This document shows, one piece after another, positions 1-6,143 of a DNA stretch of 64,000 nucleotides. Every line of letters begins with the position of its first letter. Position 1 is the stretch's first letter. A model generated the notes under the pieces. That model worked only from the letters and a program-made list of their open reading frames with translations. It made no database searches and was not told where the DNA came from. This stretch comes from Halobacillus_A sp043497005 (GTDB lineage: Bacteria > Bacillota > Bacilli > Bacillales > Halobacillaceae): NCBI RefSeq assembly GCF_043497005.1, contig NZ_JBIEKE010000001.1, positions 1,302,001 to 1,366,000 of the forward strand. Reading direction: 5' to 3'. A program made the position numbers and the translations under genes.

Positions 1-2
1 AT

Positions 3-410
3 TCTCCTGTAGAGCTGGAAGTTTCCCCCGGAGTGAAGCTGCAGGCTAATGTAACGCCGAGTTCTGTTTTTAACGATGATTTATTTGCTGATATTGAAAA
101 ATTTGCTTCGGATTTAGAAAACGGGGCAAGCGAAGACGAGTTAGGAAGCAGCCTCAGTCAATTTGATGAGCACGTAAGCAGCTTCGTCGGTGAGCGGGCC
201 GACTTAGGTGCAAGAATGAACCGTGTGGAGCTGATTGAAGATCGTTTAGGTACTCAGGAAGAAAGTGCAAAGCGTATGATGTCAGATAACGAAGATGCCG
301 AAATTGAAAAAGTGATCACTGATTTAAAAACGCAGGAAAGTATCCACCGGGCCGCAATGGGTGTCGGCGCCCGCATAATGCAGCCATCATTGATGGACTT
401 TCTGAAGTAA
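3..410 (+). CDS. flgL: Flagellar hook-associated protein 3 FlgL, C-terminal part (5' truncated by window)
   Basis: FlgL (HAP3) is the second hook-filament junction protein. It sits between FlgK and the flagellin filament outside the cell. The reading frame is open to the left edge of the window, so the 5' end is missing and the GTG at 33 is not the real start. About 135 residues are visible. A VSPGVKLQANVTPSSVFND stretch and a long coiled C-terminal helix (ARMNRVE...DFLK) match the flagellin-like D0/D1 end of FlgL. It lies directly upstream of yviE-fliW-csrA, as in Bacillus subtilis. Identification rests on the motif and on gene order. Confidence 0.85.
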   Translation, partial: SPVELEVSPGVKLQANVTPSSVFNDDLFADIEKFASDLENGASEDELGSSLSQFDEHVSSFVGERADLGARMNRVELIEDRLGTQEESAKRMMSDNEDAEIEKVITDLKTQESIHRAAMGVGARIMQPSLMDFLK

Positions 411-468
411 TAAAGAGAACAGGAGAATCCAGTGCAAGCTGGATTTTTTCCTTTGAGGAGGTTTTCTT

Positions 469-1020
469 ATGAATGTACCTCAAATACAAATTCAATCAAC
501 ACCGGCCAGGCTTGGACTAACTATTAATAAAGGAAAGCAGACAATCCGCCAGCCGCAGGCCCAGCAGTCGATACAGCAGCCACAGGCGGAGATGACGATT
601 AAACAGCGGCCCGGCCAGCTGACGATTGATCAAACGAAGGCCTGGCATAATATTGATTTAAAAAGTATAGCTCTGCGAACTGAGGAAACAGCTCAGGTCG
701 GGGAACAGAAGTGGATGGAAGGATTAGCGCGGATGGCTTCTGAAGGAGATGAGCTGATGAGGATTGAGCAGGGCGGCAACCCGATTGCTGCTCAAGCCGA
801 AAGGAATGCAGGCTTTGAATTTGATATTCAGCCCGGCGGACGCCCGAGTTATGATCTTGTTGACCTTTCCTATCAGCCGGGGGAGGCAGAAATTAATGTA
901 GAGCCGCGGGAGCCCATTATTAATACCGTGAAGCAGGACCCTGAAACTTCTTTTTCACCTGGAAATGTAAGCAGTTATGTGGAGCAGTATCCAGATTTGA
1001 AAATTGATTGGAAAGTGTAA
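469..1020 (+). CDS. yviE: DUF6470 family protein, YviE-like
   Basis: A 183-residue protein of unknown function, in the place of yviE in the flgL-yviE-fliW-csrA-hag block of Bacillus. The N-terminal third is made of short Gln/Ile-rich repeats (IRQPQAQQ, IQQPQAE, IKQRPGQ, IDQTKA). The C-terminal half has beta-type INVEPREP segments. No signal peptide or membrane segment is visible. A good GGAGG site precedes the ATG. Flagellar association is inferred only from its location between flgL and fliW. Confidence 0.75.
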   Translation: MNVPQIQIQSTPARLGLTINKGKQTIRQPQAQQSIQQPQAEMTIKQRPGQLTIDQTKAWHNIDLKSIALRTEETAQVGEQKWMEGLARMASEGDELMRIEQGGNPIAAQAERNAGFEFDIQPGGRPSYDLVDLSYQPGEAEINVEPREPIINTVKQDPETSFSPGNVSSYVEQYPDLKIDWKV

Positions 1021-1035
1021 GGAAAGGAGAAGACA

Positions 1036-1488
1036 ATGAAAATACATACGAAATATTTTGGCGAGATGGATGTAATGAAAGAAGAGTTCTTAGACTTTAC
1101 GCAGGGACTTCCCGGATTTGAAAGCTATCATTCCTTTGTCCTGCTGCCGGTGGATGAGGAAGGACTTTATTTAGCATTGCAGTCGGTGGAGGAAGCGGCA
1201 GTGGCTTTAATTGTGACGAACCCTTATCTTTTTTATAAACAGTATGAGTTTGAATTAGGCGAAAAATCACTATCGGATTTAGAGATCAACAAACCCGAAG
1301 ATGTCGCTGTTTATAGTGTAATTACGTTAAAAGAACCATTTGCAGACTCTACACTCAATTTACAGGCTCCGATTGTAGTCAATGTGGAGAAGAAACTAGG
1401 TAAGCAAGTCATTTTACACGACACAGACTATCAAACGAAGCATCCTCTACTGCAAGCGCAAGGCGGTGAAGCTCATGCTCGTCCTTAA
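1036..1488 (+). CDS. fliW: Flagellar assembly factor FliW
   Basis: FliW binds CsrA non-competitively and also binds flagellin. Once flagellin is exported, free FliW sequesters CsrA and relieves repression of hag translation. At 150 residues it has the usual family length, with typical features: a FGEMDV start, FTQGLPGFE near residue 22, and NLQAPIVVN near residue 112. The ATG follows a GGAAAGGAG site. Its 3' end overlaps csrA by 14 nt, so the two partners are translationally coupled. The hag gene with its CsrA hairpin lies just downstream, so the full partner-switch circuit is present. Confidence 0.95.
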   Translation: MKIHTKYFGEMDVMKEEFLDFTQGLPGFESYHSFVLLPVDEEGLYLALQSVEEAAVALIVTNPYLFYKQYEFELGEKSLSDLEINKPEDVAVYSVITLKEPFADSTLNLQAPIVVNVEKKLGKQVILHDTDYQTKHPLLQAQGGEAHARP

Positions 1489-1702
1489 CCGCAAGTCTGG
1501 AGAATCTGTACGAATCGGTGATGAAATTTCAGTGAAAATTGTTTCTGTAGAAGGCGGACAGGTGAAGCTTGGAATAGAAGCGCCTAAACATGTCGACATT
1601 CATCGTCAGGAAGTGTATGTATCAATTAAAGAAGAGAATGCGGAAGCGGCAGTTTTTAACGAAAATATACTGGATATGCTAAAAAATACAAAAAACAATT
1701 AA
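1475..1702 (+). CDS. csrA: Carbon storage regulator CsrA, translational repressor of hag
   Basis: CsrA is a small dimeric RNA-binding protein that recognises GGA in hairpin loops and blocks ribosome access. The product has 75 residues, beginning MLVLNRKSGESVRIGD, with the family core VKIVSVEGGQVKLGIEAP and the RNA-binding R-Q-E-V-Y segment near residue 47. I chose the ATG at 1475 because MLVLNRK is the family N-terminus; an in-frame GTG at 1466 overlaps the ribosome-binding site AAGGCGG. It overlaps fliW. Its stop codon overlaps the -35 element of the hag promoter. The likely target is the hairpin at 1781-1798. Confidence 0.96.
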   Translation: MLVLNRKSGESVRIGDEISVKIVSVEGGQVKLGIEAPKHVDIHRQEVYVSIKEENAEAAVFNENILDMLKNTKNN

Positions 1703-1726
1703 ACTATCATACTAGTCGGTCGATAT
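1700..1726 (+). promoter_or_regulatory. Sigma-D type flagellar promoter of hag
   Basis: TAAA (1700-1703), a 15-nt spacer, then GTCGATAT (1719-1726). This matches the SigD consensus TAAA-N15-GCCGATAT at all but one position. It overlaps the csrA stop codon and lies about 100 nt upstream of the hag ATG. A short hairpin (GTAATG/CATTAC, 1729-1745) follows and would sit at the 5' end of the transcript. Confidence 0.85.
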
Positions 1727-1780
1727 AAGTAATGTAACGCATTACAAAAGTCGGCCGGCTATTTGTTTTGTACTTAAGAA

Positions 1781-1820
1781 TTTCACAAGGACGTGAAATG
1801 ACTTACACATTCAAGGAGGA
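1781..1820 (+). promoter_or_regulatory. CsrA binding hairpin and overlapping second site at the hag Shine-Dalgarno
   Basis: TTTCAC (1781-1786) and GTGAAA (1793-1798) form a perfect 6-bp stem that displays AAGGAC in the loop. This is the high-affinity CsrA architecture, with GGA in a hairpin loop. The Shine-Dalgarno AAGGAGGA at 1813-1820 supplies a second GGA. Two sites, one at the ribosome-binding site, is the arrangement known for Bacillus subtilis hag. With fliW and csrA adjacent, translational control of flagellin is strongly inferred. Confidence 0.85.
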
Positions 1821-1828
1821 ATTATAAA

Positions 1829-2851
1829 ATGAGAATTAATCACAACATTGCGGCGTTAAACACGCACCGTCAAATGGGCGAAGCAAACAAAGGGCAACAG
1901 AACTCTATGGAGAAGTTATCTTCTGGTCTTCGTATTAACAAAGCTGGAGACGATGCAGCTGGTCTTGCGATCTCTGAGAAAATGCGTGGGCAGATTCGCG
2001 GTCTTGATCAAGCATCTCGTAACTCTCAGGATGGTATTTCTATGATTCAGACTGCTGAAGGGGCTTTGAACGAGACTCATGATATTCTTCAACGTATGCG
2101 TGAATTATCTGTTCAGTCTGCGAACGATACTAACACTGATACAGATCGTGAAGAGCTTCAAAAAGAAGTAGATCAGCTTTCTGAAGAATTGACTCGTATT
2201 TCTGATGATACTGAGTTTAATACACAAAAGCTCTTAGATGGTGGATTTGAAGGAACTCTTCAAATAGGCTCGAATGAAGGTCAGAATATTGATATTTCAA
2301 TTAATGATATGGGAGCAGAGTCTCTTGGCGTAGCGGGAACATTAACAGCTGAAACTTTAACATCTGGAGATTTAGAAATCGACGGTGAAGAATTCACAGG
2401 TGATGCTCTATCAGTGAATGGTAATGTTGTTGCTGTTGATGTAGATGGAACTATGTATGCCATAGACGATGTGGAATATGATACTGATACATTTGCTGCT
2501 AAATCAGGAGCTGAAGCATTTGAAGGTGCTGAAGACGACAGCTATGGTGGAATTAATATTTCTACTCAAGAGGATGCAAATTCATCGATTGCAACACTAG
2601 ATGATGCTATTCAGGATGTATCAGCTGAACGTTCTAAACTGGGTGCCGTACAAAATCGTTTAGACCACACAATCAACAACCTTGGAACATCATCTGAAAA
2701 CCTAACTGCTGCTGAATCTCGTATTCGCGACGTAGACATGGCGGAAGAAATGATGAACCAAACGAAGAATTCAATTCTTGGACAAGCATCTCAAGCGATG
2801 TTGGCTCAATCCAATCAGTTATCACAGGGAGTTTTACAACTTCTTCAGTAA
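1829..2851 (+). CDS. hag: Flagellin Hag, unspliced reading frame (exon 1 = 1829-2806)
   Basis: Flagellin is the filament subunit. The N-terminal D0/D1 domain (MRINHNIAALNTHRQ...SGLRINKAGDDAAGLAISEKM) and C-terminal D1/D0 helices (near residues 260-340) are conserved. The variable middle (about residues 160-240) is strongly acidic, as in halophiles. The continuous frame is 340 aa and ends AQSNQLSQGVLQLLQ. A group I intron begins after codon 326, at 2806/2807. Joining 2806 to 3166 gives an alternative 340-aa product ending AQANQQPQGVLQLLQ, which is closer to the usual Bacillus flagellin tail. Transcription is from the SigD promoter and translation is under CsrA control. This is the only flagellin gene in the window. 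Confidence 0.96.
   Translation: MRINHNIAALNTHRQMGEANKGQQNSMEKLSSGLRINKAGDDAAGLAISEKMRGQIRGLDQASRNSQDGISMIQTAEGALNETHDILQRMRELSVQSANDTNTDTDREELQKEVDQLSEELTRISDDTEFNTQKLLDGGFEGTLQIGSNEGQNIDISINDMGAESLGVAGTLTAETLTSGDLEIDGEEFTGDALSVNGNVVAVDVDGTMYAIDDVEYDTDTFAAKSGAEAFEGAEDDSYGGINISTQEDANSSIATLDDAIQDVSAERSKLGAVQNRLDHTINNLGTSSENLTAAESRIRDVDMAEEMMNQTKNSILGQASQAMLAQSNQLSQGVLQLLQ
2807..2851 (+). repeat. Intron-borne copy of the hag terminal exon (direct repeat with 3166-3210)
   Basis: These 45 nt and the 45 nt at 3166-3210 both encode 14 residues plus TAA. They match at 36 of 45 positions, mostly with synonymous differences, and at 11 of 14 amino acids. The first copy sits inside the intron, between the inferred 5' splice site and the guide sequence. 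It is in frame with exon 1. Confidence 0.9.
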
Positions 2852-2868
2852 CGATGGAGGGCGTCTTA

Positions 2869-2884
2869 CTTGGCAACGAGTAAG
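2869..2884 (+). promoter_or_regulatory. Candidate internal guide sequence of the hag intron (P1/P10)
   Basis: GGCAACG (2872-2878) can pair with the end of exon 1 (TGTTGGCT, 2799-2806), giving a U-G wobble at the cleavage site and one bulged G. The adjoining CTT (2869-2871) can pair with AAG at 3167-3169 of exon 2. The guide lies in the loop of a CTTACT/AGTAAG hairpin (2865-2870 with 2879-2884). A rival P1 is CTTCT (2840-2844) with GGAGG (2856-2860), but it would give an out-of-frame tail. Assignment is tentative. Confidence 0.4.
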
Positions 2885-3165
2885 AGGATCACTGGGTGAA
2901 TTGCTGGAACTTCCTAAAGCTTCTTCAACCACTGCGTAACTGGAAACGGTAAGCGTGAAGGTTTGAAAATGAAGAAGATATTGCAATGGATAATCAGCAG
3001 CCAAGCTCCTGTCTTGAAAAAGTGGAGAAGGTTCAACGACTAGGATAGACCATCTAAAGCGAAAGCCATGGTGATGAAATCCGTAGGACGAACGTCCGAA
3101 GTGCCCAGCCCCTGAAAAGGGTGAAGATATAGTCTATTCTGTGATTGAAAGACACAGCGGCGAAG

Positions 3166-3210
3166 CAAGCCAATCAACAACCACAAGGAGTTCTACAACT
3201 TCTACAATAA
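3166..3210 (+). CDS. hag: hag exon 2 (14 C-terminal codons and stop)
   Basis: This encodes QANQQPQGVLQLLQ and TAA, the canonical C-terminal tail of Bacillus flagellins. Similarity to the flagellin tail begins exactly after the G at 3165, which is where a group I intron should end. Spliced to codon 326 of exon 1, it gives a 340-aa flagellin. It has no start codon or ribosome-binding site of its own. An alternative reading is the leftover end of a lost second flagellin gene. Confidence 0.75.
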   Translation, partial: QANQQPQGVLQLLQ

Positions 3211-3219
3211 GTTTAATTT

Positions 3220-3254
3220 AAAAGGATGGCACTAAGTGTCATCCTTTTGTTTTT
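3220..3254 (+). terminator. Rho-independent terminator of hag
   Basis: Thirteen-base-pair stem (AAAAGGATGGCAC with GTGTCATCCTTTT, one G-U pair) and a TAA loop, followed by GTTTTT. It lies just after exon 2, so the primary hag transcript includes the whole intron. Confidence 0.9.
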
Positions 3255-3367
3255 AATGTAATAATCCCTCTTTATTAAATCCCCCGTTTTATCCTGCTAA
3301 ATGACTCAACTTTTCACAACAAATACCGATATAAAAAGAAACCGAATAGTATGGGGAGTTGTTGAAG

Positions 3368-3736
3368 GTGGATGTCAAGAAGAGCATGACCCAATCACAG
3401 CTTCTGCAGAGAAACACGACACATCATAATGATATCGCAGCCGTTCAGGAGAATTTGAAAGAATTACAGAGAGAGACGAATAAGGCCAAACCTCATTTAG
3501 GAGGGGCGCCCGACAAACTACATGCAGCTGAAATTATAGATAAAATGAATGAATTGCTCGATTATGAACCTACTTCGCTCCGTTTTCAGCTTCATGATAA
3601 GCTTGATAAATATTACGTGACGGTCGTAGATATGAAAACAAATGAAGTAGTAAAAGAGATTCCTCCGAAGAAGATGCTGGATTATTATGGAGCGATGGCT
3701 GAGTTTCTTGGTTTTATTGTCGATGACAAAATATAA
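3368..3736 (+). CDS. flaG: Flagellar protein FlaG
   Basis: FlaG family protein, thought to affect filament length. About 122 residues. The family core is in the C-terminal half: LRFQLHDKLDKYYVTVVD, then EIPPKKMLDYYGAMAEFLGFIVD. The N-terminus is variable and predicted to be helical. There is no ATG; TTG codons at 3359 and 3362 and a GTG at 3368 are possible starts. I prefer GTG 3368, as it is best spaced from GGGGAG (3353-3358), but this is uncertain. It is followed after 11 nt by fliD and probably cotranscribed with it. Confidence 0.88.
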   Translation: MDVKKSMTQSQLLQRNTTHHNDIAAVQENLKELQRETNKAKPHLGGAPDKLHAAEIIDKMNELLDYEPTSLRFQLHDKLDKYYVTVVDMKTNEVVKEIPPKKMLDYYGAMAEFLGFIVDDKI

Positions 3737-3747
3737 GAGGTGATCGT

Positions 3748-5223
3748 ATGAGTGGAATGCGCGTAGCTGGAAATGCGACGGGAATGGATATTGATCAAAT
3801 CGTAAGTGACCTTATGAAAGCGGAACGTCAGCCGCTGAATAAAATGGAGCAGGATAAAACGAAAATTGAATGGGAACGGGATGCTTATCGTGATGTGAAT
3901 AAGCAGTTTCTTGAGCTTGATAATTTAGCGCTTGATATGAAGCTTGATCGTACATACCAATCAAAGGAAGCTTCCGCTACGGGTTCAGCCGTTACGGCTG
4001 AGGCTAGTTCGAATGCCGGGGAAGGCAGGTATAATGTAGAAGTTACGCAGCTCGCTTCTGCTGCTTACAACATAAGTGAGAGTAAGCTGTCCGCTGATCG
4101 AAGTGAAAAATTAGATCCCAACGATGACATTGGTACTCAGTTTGCAGAATGGGCGGATGGCGGCTCTTTTACGATCACTACGAGTGAAGGAGAGCATGAG
4201 TTTACGTTTGATAGTGATGATTCGTTAAACGATGTGTTAAAAGATATAAGTGGCGCTGGCATCGGGGTTCGAGCATTTTATGATGAAAGTGCGGATAAAG
4301 TAATGTTGGAGCGTTCGGAGACCGGGGATCGCGTGGATGGCGATGAGATGTCGTTTACAGGTGACGGCGCAGCTTTTTTAACCGATACCCTTGGATTGAA
4401 TAATGAAAGAGGGGGCGCTGATGCTGTTTTTAATTATGGTGATGGTGACTTTGAAATCACTTCCCACGATAATAACTATACAGTAAACGGTTTAGACCTT
4501 ACGTTTCACGAAACGGGTTCTTCGACGGTAAACGTGACGAATAACGTTGACGGCGCTTTAGAAAAAATCACTGACTTTGTTAATAAATACAATGAAATCA
4601 TTGAAGAACTTGGTGAAAAATTAAACGAGCGGAAGAATCGCGATTATGATCCATTAACTGAAGATCAAAAAGATGCCATGGAAGATGATGAAATCGAGAA
4701 GTGGGAAGAGGAAGCGAAAAAAGGACTGCTTCAAGGAGATTCCGTTATTTCGGGTGCGCTCTCTCAAATGAGAGGCAGTTGGTACAATAAAGTTGAGAAT
4801 GATGGTGCATTTAATCATTTATCTCAAATTGGAATTGAAACCTCATCTAACTACCGTGACAGAGGTAAATTAGAGGTGGATGAAGATAAGCTTCGCGCCG
4901 CTTTAACAGAGGATGCTGATTCTGTTAAGAGGCTGTTTTCTAATGATGGGGAAGGGGAGAGTAAAGGGATTGTCCGCCAGATTGAGGATACGATTTCAAA
5001 TACTCGTCAGTCGATTGAGCGAAAAGCAGGTAAAGATACGAGCTTAAACCAGTCGTTTACGCTAGGGCGGGAGATTGTTAATCTGGACGGCCGTATGCTT
5101 AAGTTTCAAGATCGTTTAACTCAAATCGAGGACCGCTACTGGGCGGAATTCGGTGCTATGGAAAAAGCAATTCAGGAAATGAACTCACAGTCCTCCTATA
5201 TTCAACAGAACTTCATGATGTAA
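3748..5223 (+). CDS. fliD: Flagellar filament cap protein FliD (HAP2)
   Basis: FliD forms the cap at the filament tip that folds incoming flagellin. At 491 residues the length is normal. The FliD N-terminal domain (GNATGMDIDQIVSDLMKAERQPLNKMEQDK) and C-terminal domain (LEVDEDKLRAALTEDADSVKRLF...QFRDRLTQIEDRYWAEF-type helix) are both readable. The central part is highly acidic. A GAGGTG site precedes the ATG. It is first in the fliD-fliS-fliT set, each gene within 25 nt of the next. Confidence 0.96.
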   Translation: MSGMRVAGNATGMDIDQIVSDLMKAERQPLNKMEQDKTKIEWERDAYRDVNKQFLELDNLALDMKLDRTYQSKEASATGSAVTAEASSNAGEGRYNVEVTQLASAAYNISESKLSADRSEKLDPNDDIGTQFAEWADGGSFTITTSEGEHEFTFDSDDSLNDVLKDISGAGIGVRAFYDESADKVMLERSETGDRVDGDEMSFTGDGAAFLTDTLGLNNERGGADAVFNYGDGDFEITSHDNNYTVNGLDLTFHETGSSTVNVTNNVDGALEKITDFVNKYNEIIEELGEKLNERKNRDYDPLTEDQKDAMEDDEIEKWEEEAKKGLLQGDSVISGALSQMRGSWYNKVENDGAFNHLSQIGIETSSNYRDRGKLEVDEDKLRAALTEDADSVKRLFSNDGEGESKGIVRQIEDTISNTRQSIERKAGKDTSLNQSFTLGREIVNLDGRMLKFQDRLTQIEDRYWAEFGAMEKAIQEMNSQSSYIQQNFMM

Positions 5224-5247
5224 TTTTTAAAAGGAGTGTTTGATTAG

Positions 5248-5637
5248 ATGTCTATTCAAGCCTATCAAAATAATTCAGTAGAGACCGCTTCACCTGGAGA
5301 GCTTACGCTTATGCTATACAATGGGTGTATTAAATTTATCCGGGGTGGTAAGAAAGCTTTGGAACAGAAGGATTATCCGAAGAAAAATGAAGTGATTCAA
5401 AAAGCACAGGCAATTATTCGTGAGCTTATGGTGACGATGAACCAGGATTACGCCGTAGCGAATGATGTACTGCCGTTGTATGAGTATATGTTGAACCGTC
5501 TGGTTGAGGCTAATACAAAAAACGACGCAGCAATTCTAGATGAAGTGGAAGGGCTAGTTACGGAGTTTCGTGATACGTGGAAGCAAGTACTGCTGCAGGC
5601 GAGAAAAGCCCAGTATGGAACGGGCGGCACGGCTTAA
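5248..5637 (+). CDS. fliS: Flagellin export chaperone FliS
   Basis: FliS binds the C-terminal D0 helix of flagellin in the cytoplasm and keeps it unfolded for export by the FlhA gate. At 129 residues it has the characteristic start (AYQNNSVETASPGELTLMLYNGCIKFI) and the later LYEYMLNRLVEAN helix. It has an AAAGGAG site. Its stop codon overlaps the fliT start. It would contact exactly the C-terminal residues that differ between the two predicted hag products. Confidence 0.96.
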   Translation: MSIQAYQNNSVETASPGELTLMLYNGCIKFIRGGKKALEQKDYPKKNEVIQKAQAIIRELMVTMNQDYAVANDVLPLYEYMLNRLVEANTKNDAAILDEVEGLVTEFRDTWKQVLLQARKAQYGTGGTA

Positions 5638-5990
5638 TGAGCAGCTGGTCTGTTTTCTTACAGCATACAGTGGAACTATCACAGCAGGTTAATCAAAAGG
5701 TTACAGATGACAATAGAACAGAGGTCATTCAGAAGGTTCAGCAGCTGCTTACGGTACGCTCTAAGCTTCTACCACAGCTGCCTCACCCTGAAAACGAAGA
5801 GGAGAAAGCAAAAGTAGCAAAAGTAAAGAACTTGGACGTTGATATTAACCAGAAGCTCGAAATTCTTTTTAACGGGTTAAAAGAAGAAATGCGTAACATG
5901 AAGAGACAAAAGTCGAGCAATCAAAAGTATACGAATCCATACCAAAGCGTGGCTTCTTATGATGGTATGTTTATGGATCGAAAAAAATAA
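5637..5990 (+). CDS. fliT: FliT-like flagellar export chaperone
   Basis: A 117-residue mostly helical protein, starting at the ATG that overlaps the fliS stop (TAATG). It lies third in fliD-fliS-fliT. In Bacillus subtilis the gene at this place is the FliD chaperone FliT, which docks cap protein to the export gate. Sequence similarity is weak by eye; the call rests on position, size and helical heptads (VQQLLTVRSKLLPQL). The C-terminal 25 residues are basic and probably disordered. Confidence 0.75.
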   Translation: MSSWSVFLQHTVELSQQVNQKVTDDNRTEVIQKVQQLLTVRSKLLPQLPHPENEEEKAKVAKVKNLDVDINQKLEILFNGLKEEMRNMKRQKSSNQKYTNPYQSVASYDGMFMDRKK

Positions 5991-6105
5991 ACATCAGAAA
6001 ACCCCCGGGGCGTGGTGTTCGCTAGGAGGATTGGTCGTTTTTCCGTGGAGATGGTATGGGATTCACCCGAAGGTCCACCCAATAAAAACATAGATTTACT
6101 TTACA
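5991..6105. other. GC-rich intergenic stretch without a recognised feature
   Basis: Between fliT and the bidirectional terminator lie about 115 nt whose first 80 are noticeably more G-rich than the flanks. There is no start codon with a ribosome-binding site and no clear strong hairpin. It may be the decayed remnant of an inserted element. Confidence 0.3.
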
Positions 6106-6140
6106 AACGAAGAGCCTTCCGGTATGGAAGGCTCTTCGTT
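6106..6140. terminator. Bidirectional terminator between fliT and the ABC operon
   Basis: A perfect 15-bp stem (AACGAAGAGCCTTCC, 6106-6120, with its complement at 6126-6140) and a 5-nt loop, placed between two converging transcription units. Confidence 0.9.
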
Positions 6141-6143
6141 AAC

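Larger units (their letters stand above)
2807..3165 (+). ncRNA. Group I self-splicing intron (td-like, ORF-less) in hag
   Basis: A catalytic RNA of about 359 nt. The conserved core is readable: P near 2978-2989 (GATATTGCAATGG), Q at 2992-3006 (AATCAGCAGCCAAGC), R at 3031-3044 (GTTCAACGACTAGG) and S at 3124-3135 (AAGATATAGTCT). P7 forms between GACTA (3038-3042) and TAGTC (3130-3134). P9 is CTGTG (3139-3143) with CACAG (3153-3157). Then come a possible P9.0 and the terminal G at 3165. The R and S elements closely resemble phage T4 td-type (IA) introns. No homing-endonuclease ORF is present. The 3' splice site is well supported. The 5' site after GCT (2806) is inferred from exon homology and a candidate guide at 2869-2878. 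Confidence 0.85.

Noticed and set aside
2673..2876. 67-codon open frame antisense to the end of hag and the intron start
   Set aside because: It mirrors the conserved flagellin C-terminus, has no ribosome-binding site on the minus strand and no resemblance to a protein.
2852..3210. A second, partly deleted flagellin gene instead of an intron
   Set aside because: The sequence between the two tails has ordered group I elements (Q, R, S, P7, P9, final G) and the similarity to flagellin starts exactly at the predicted 3' splice site. Kept only as an alternative.
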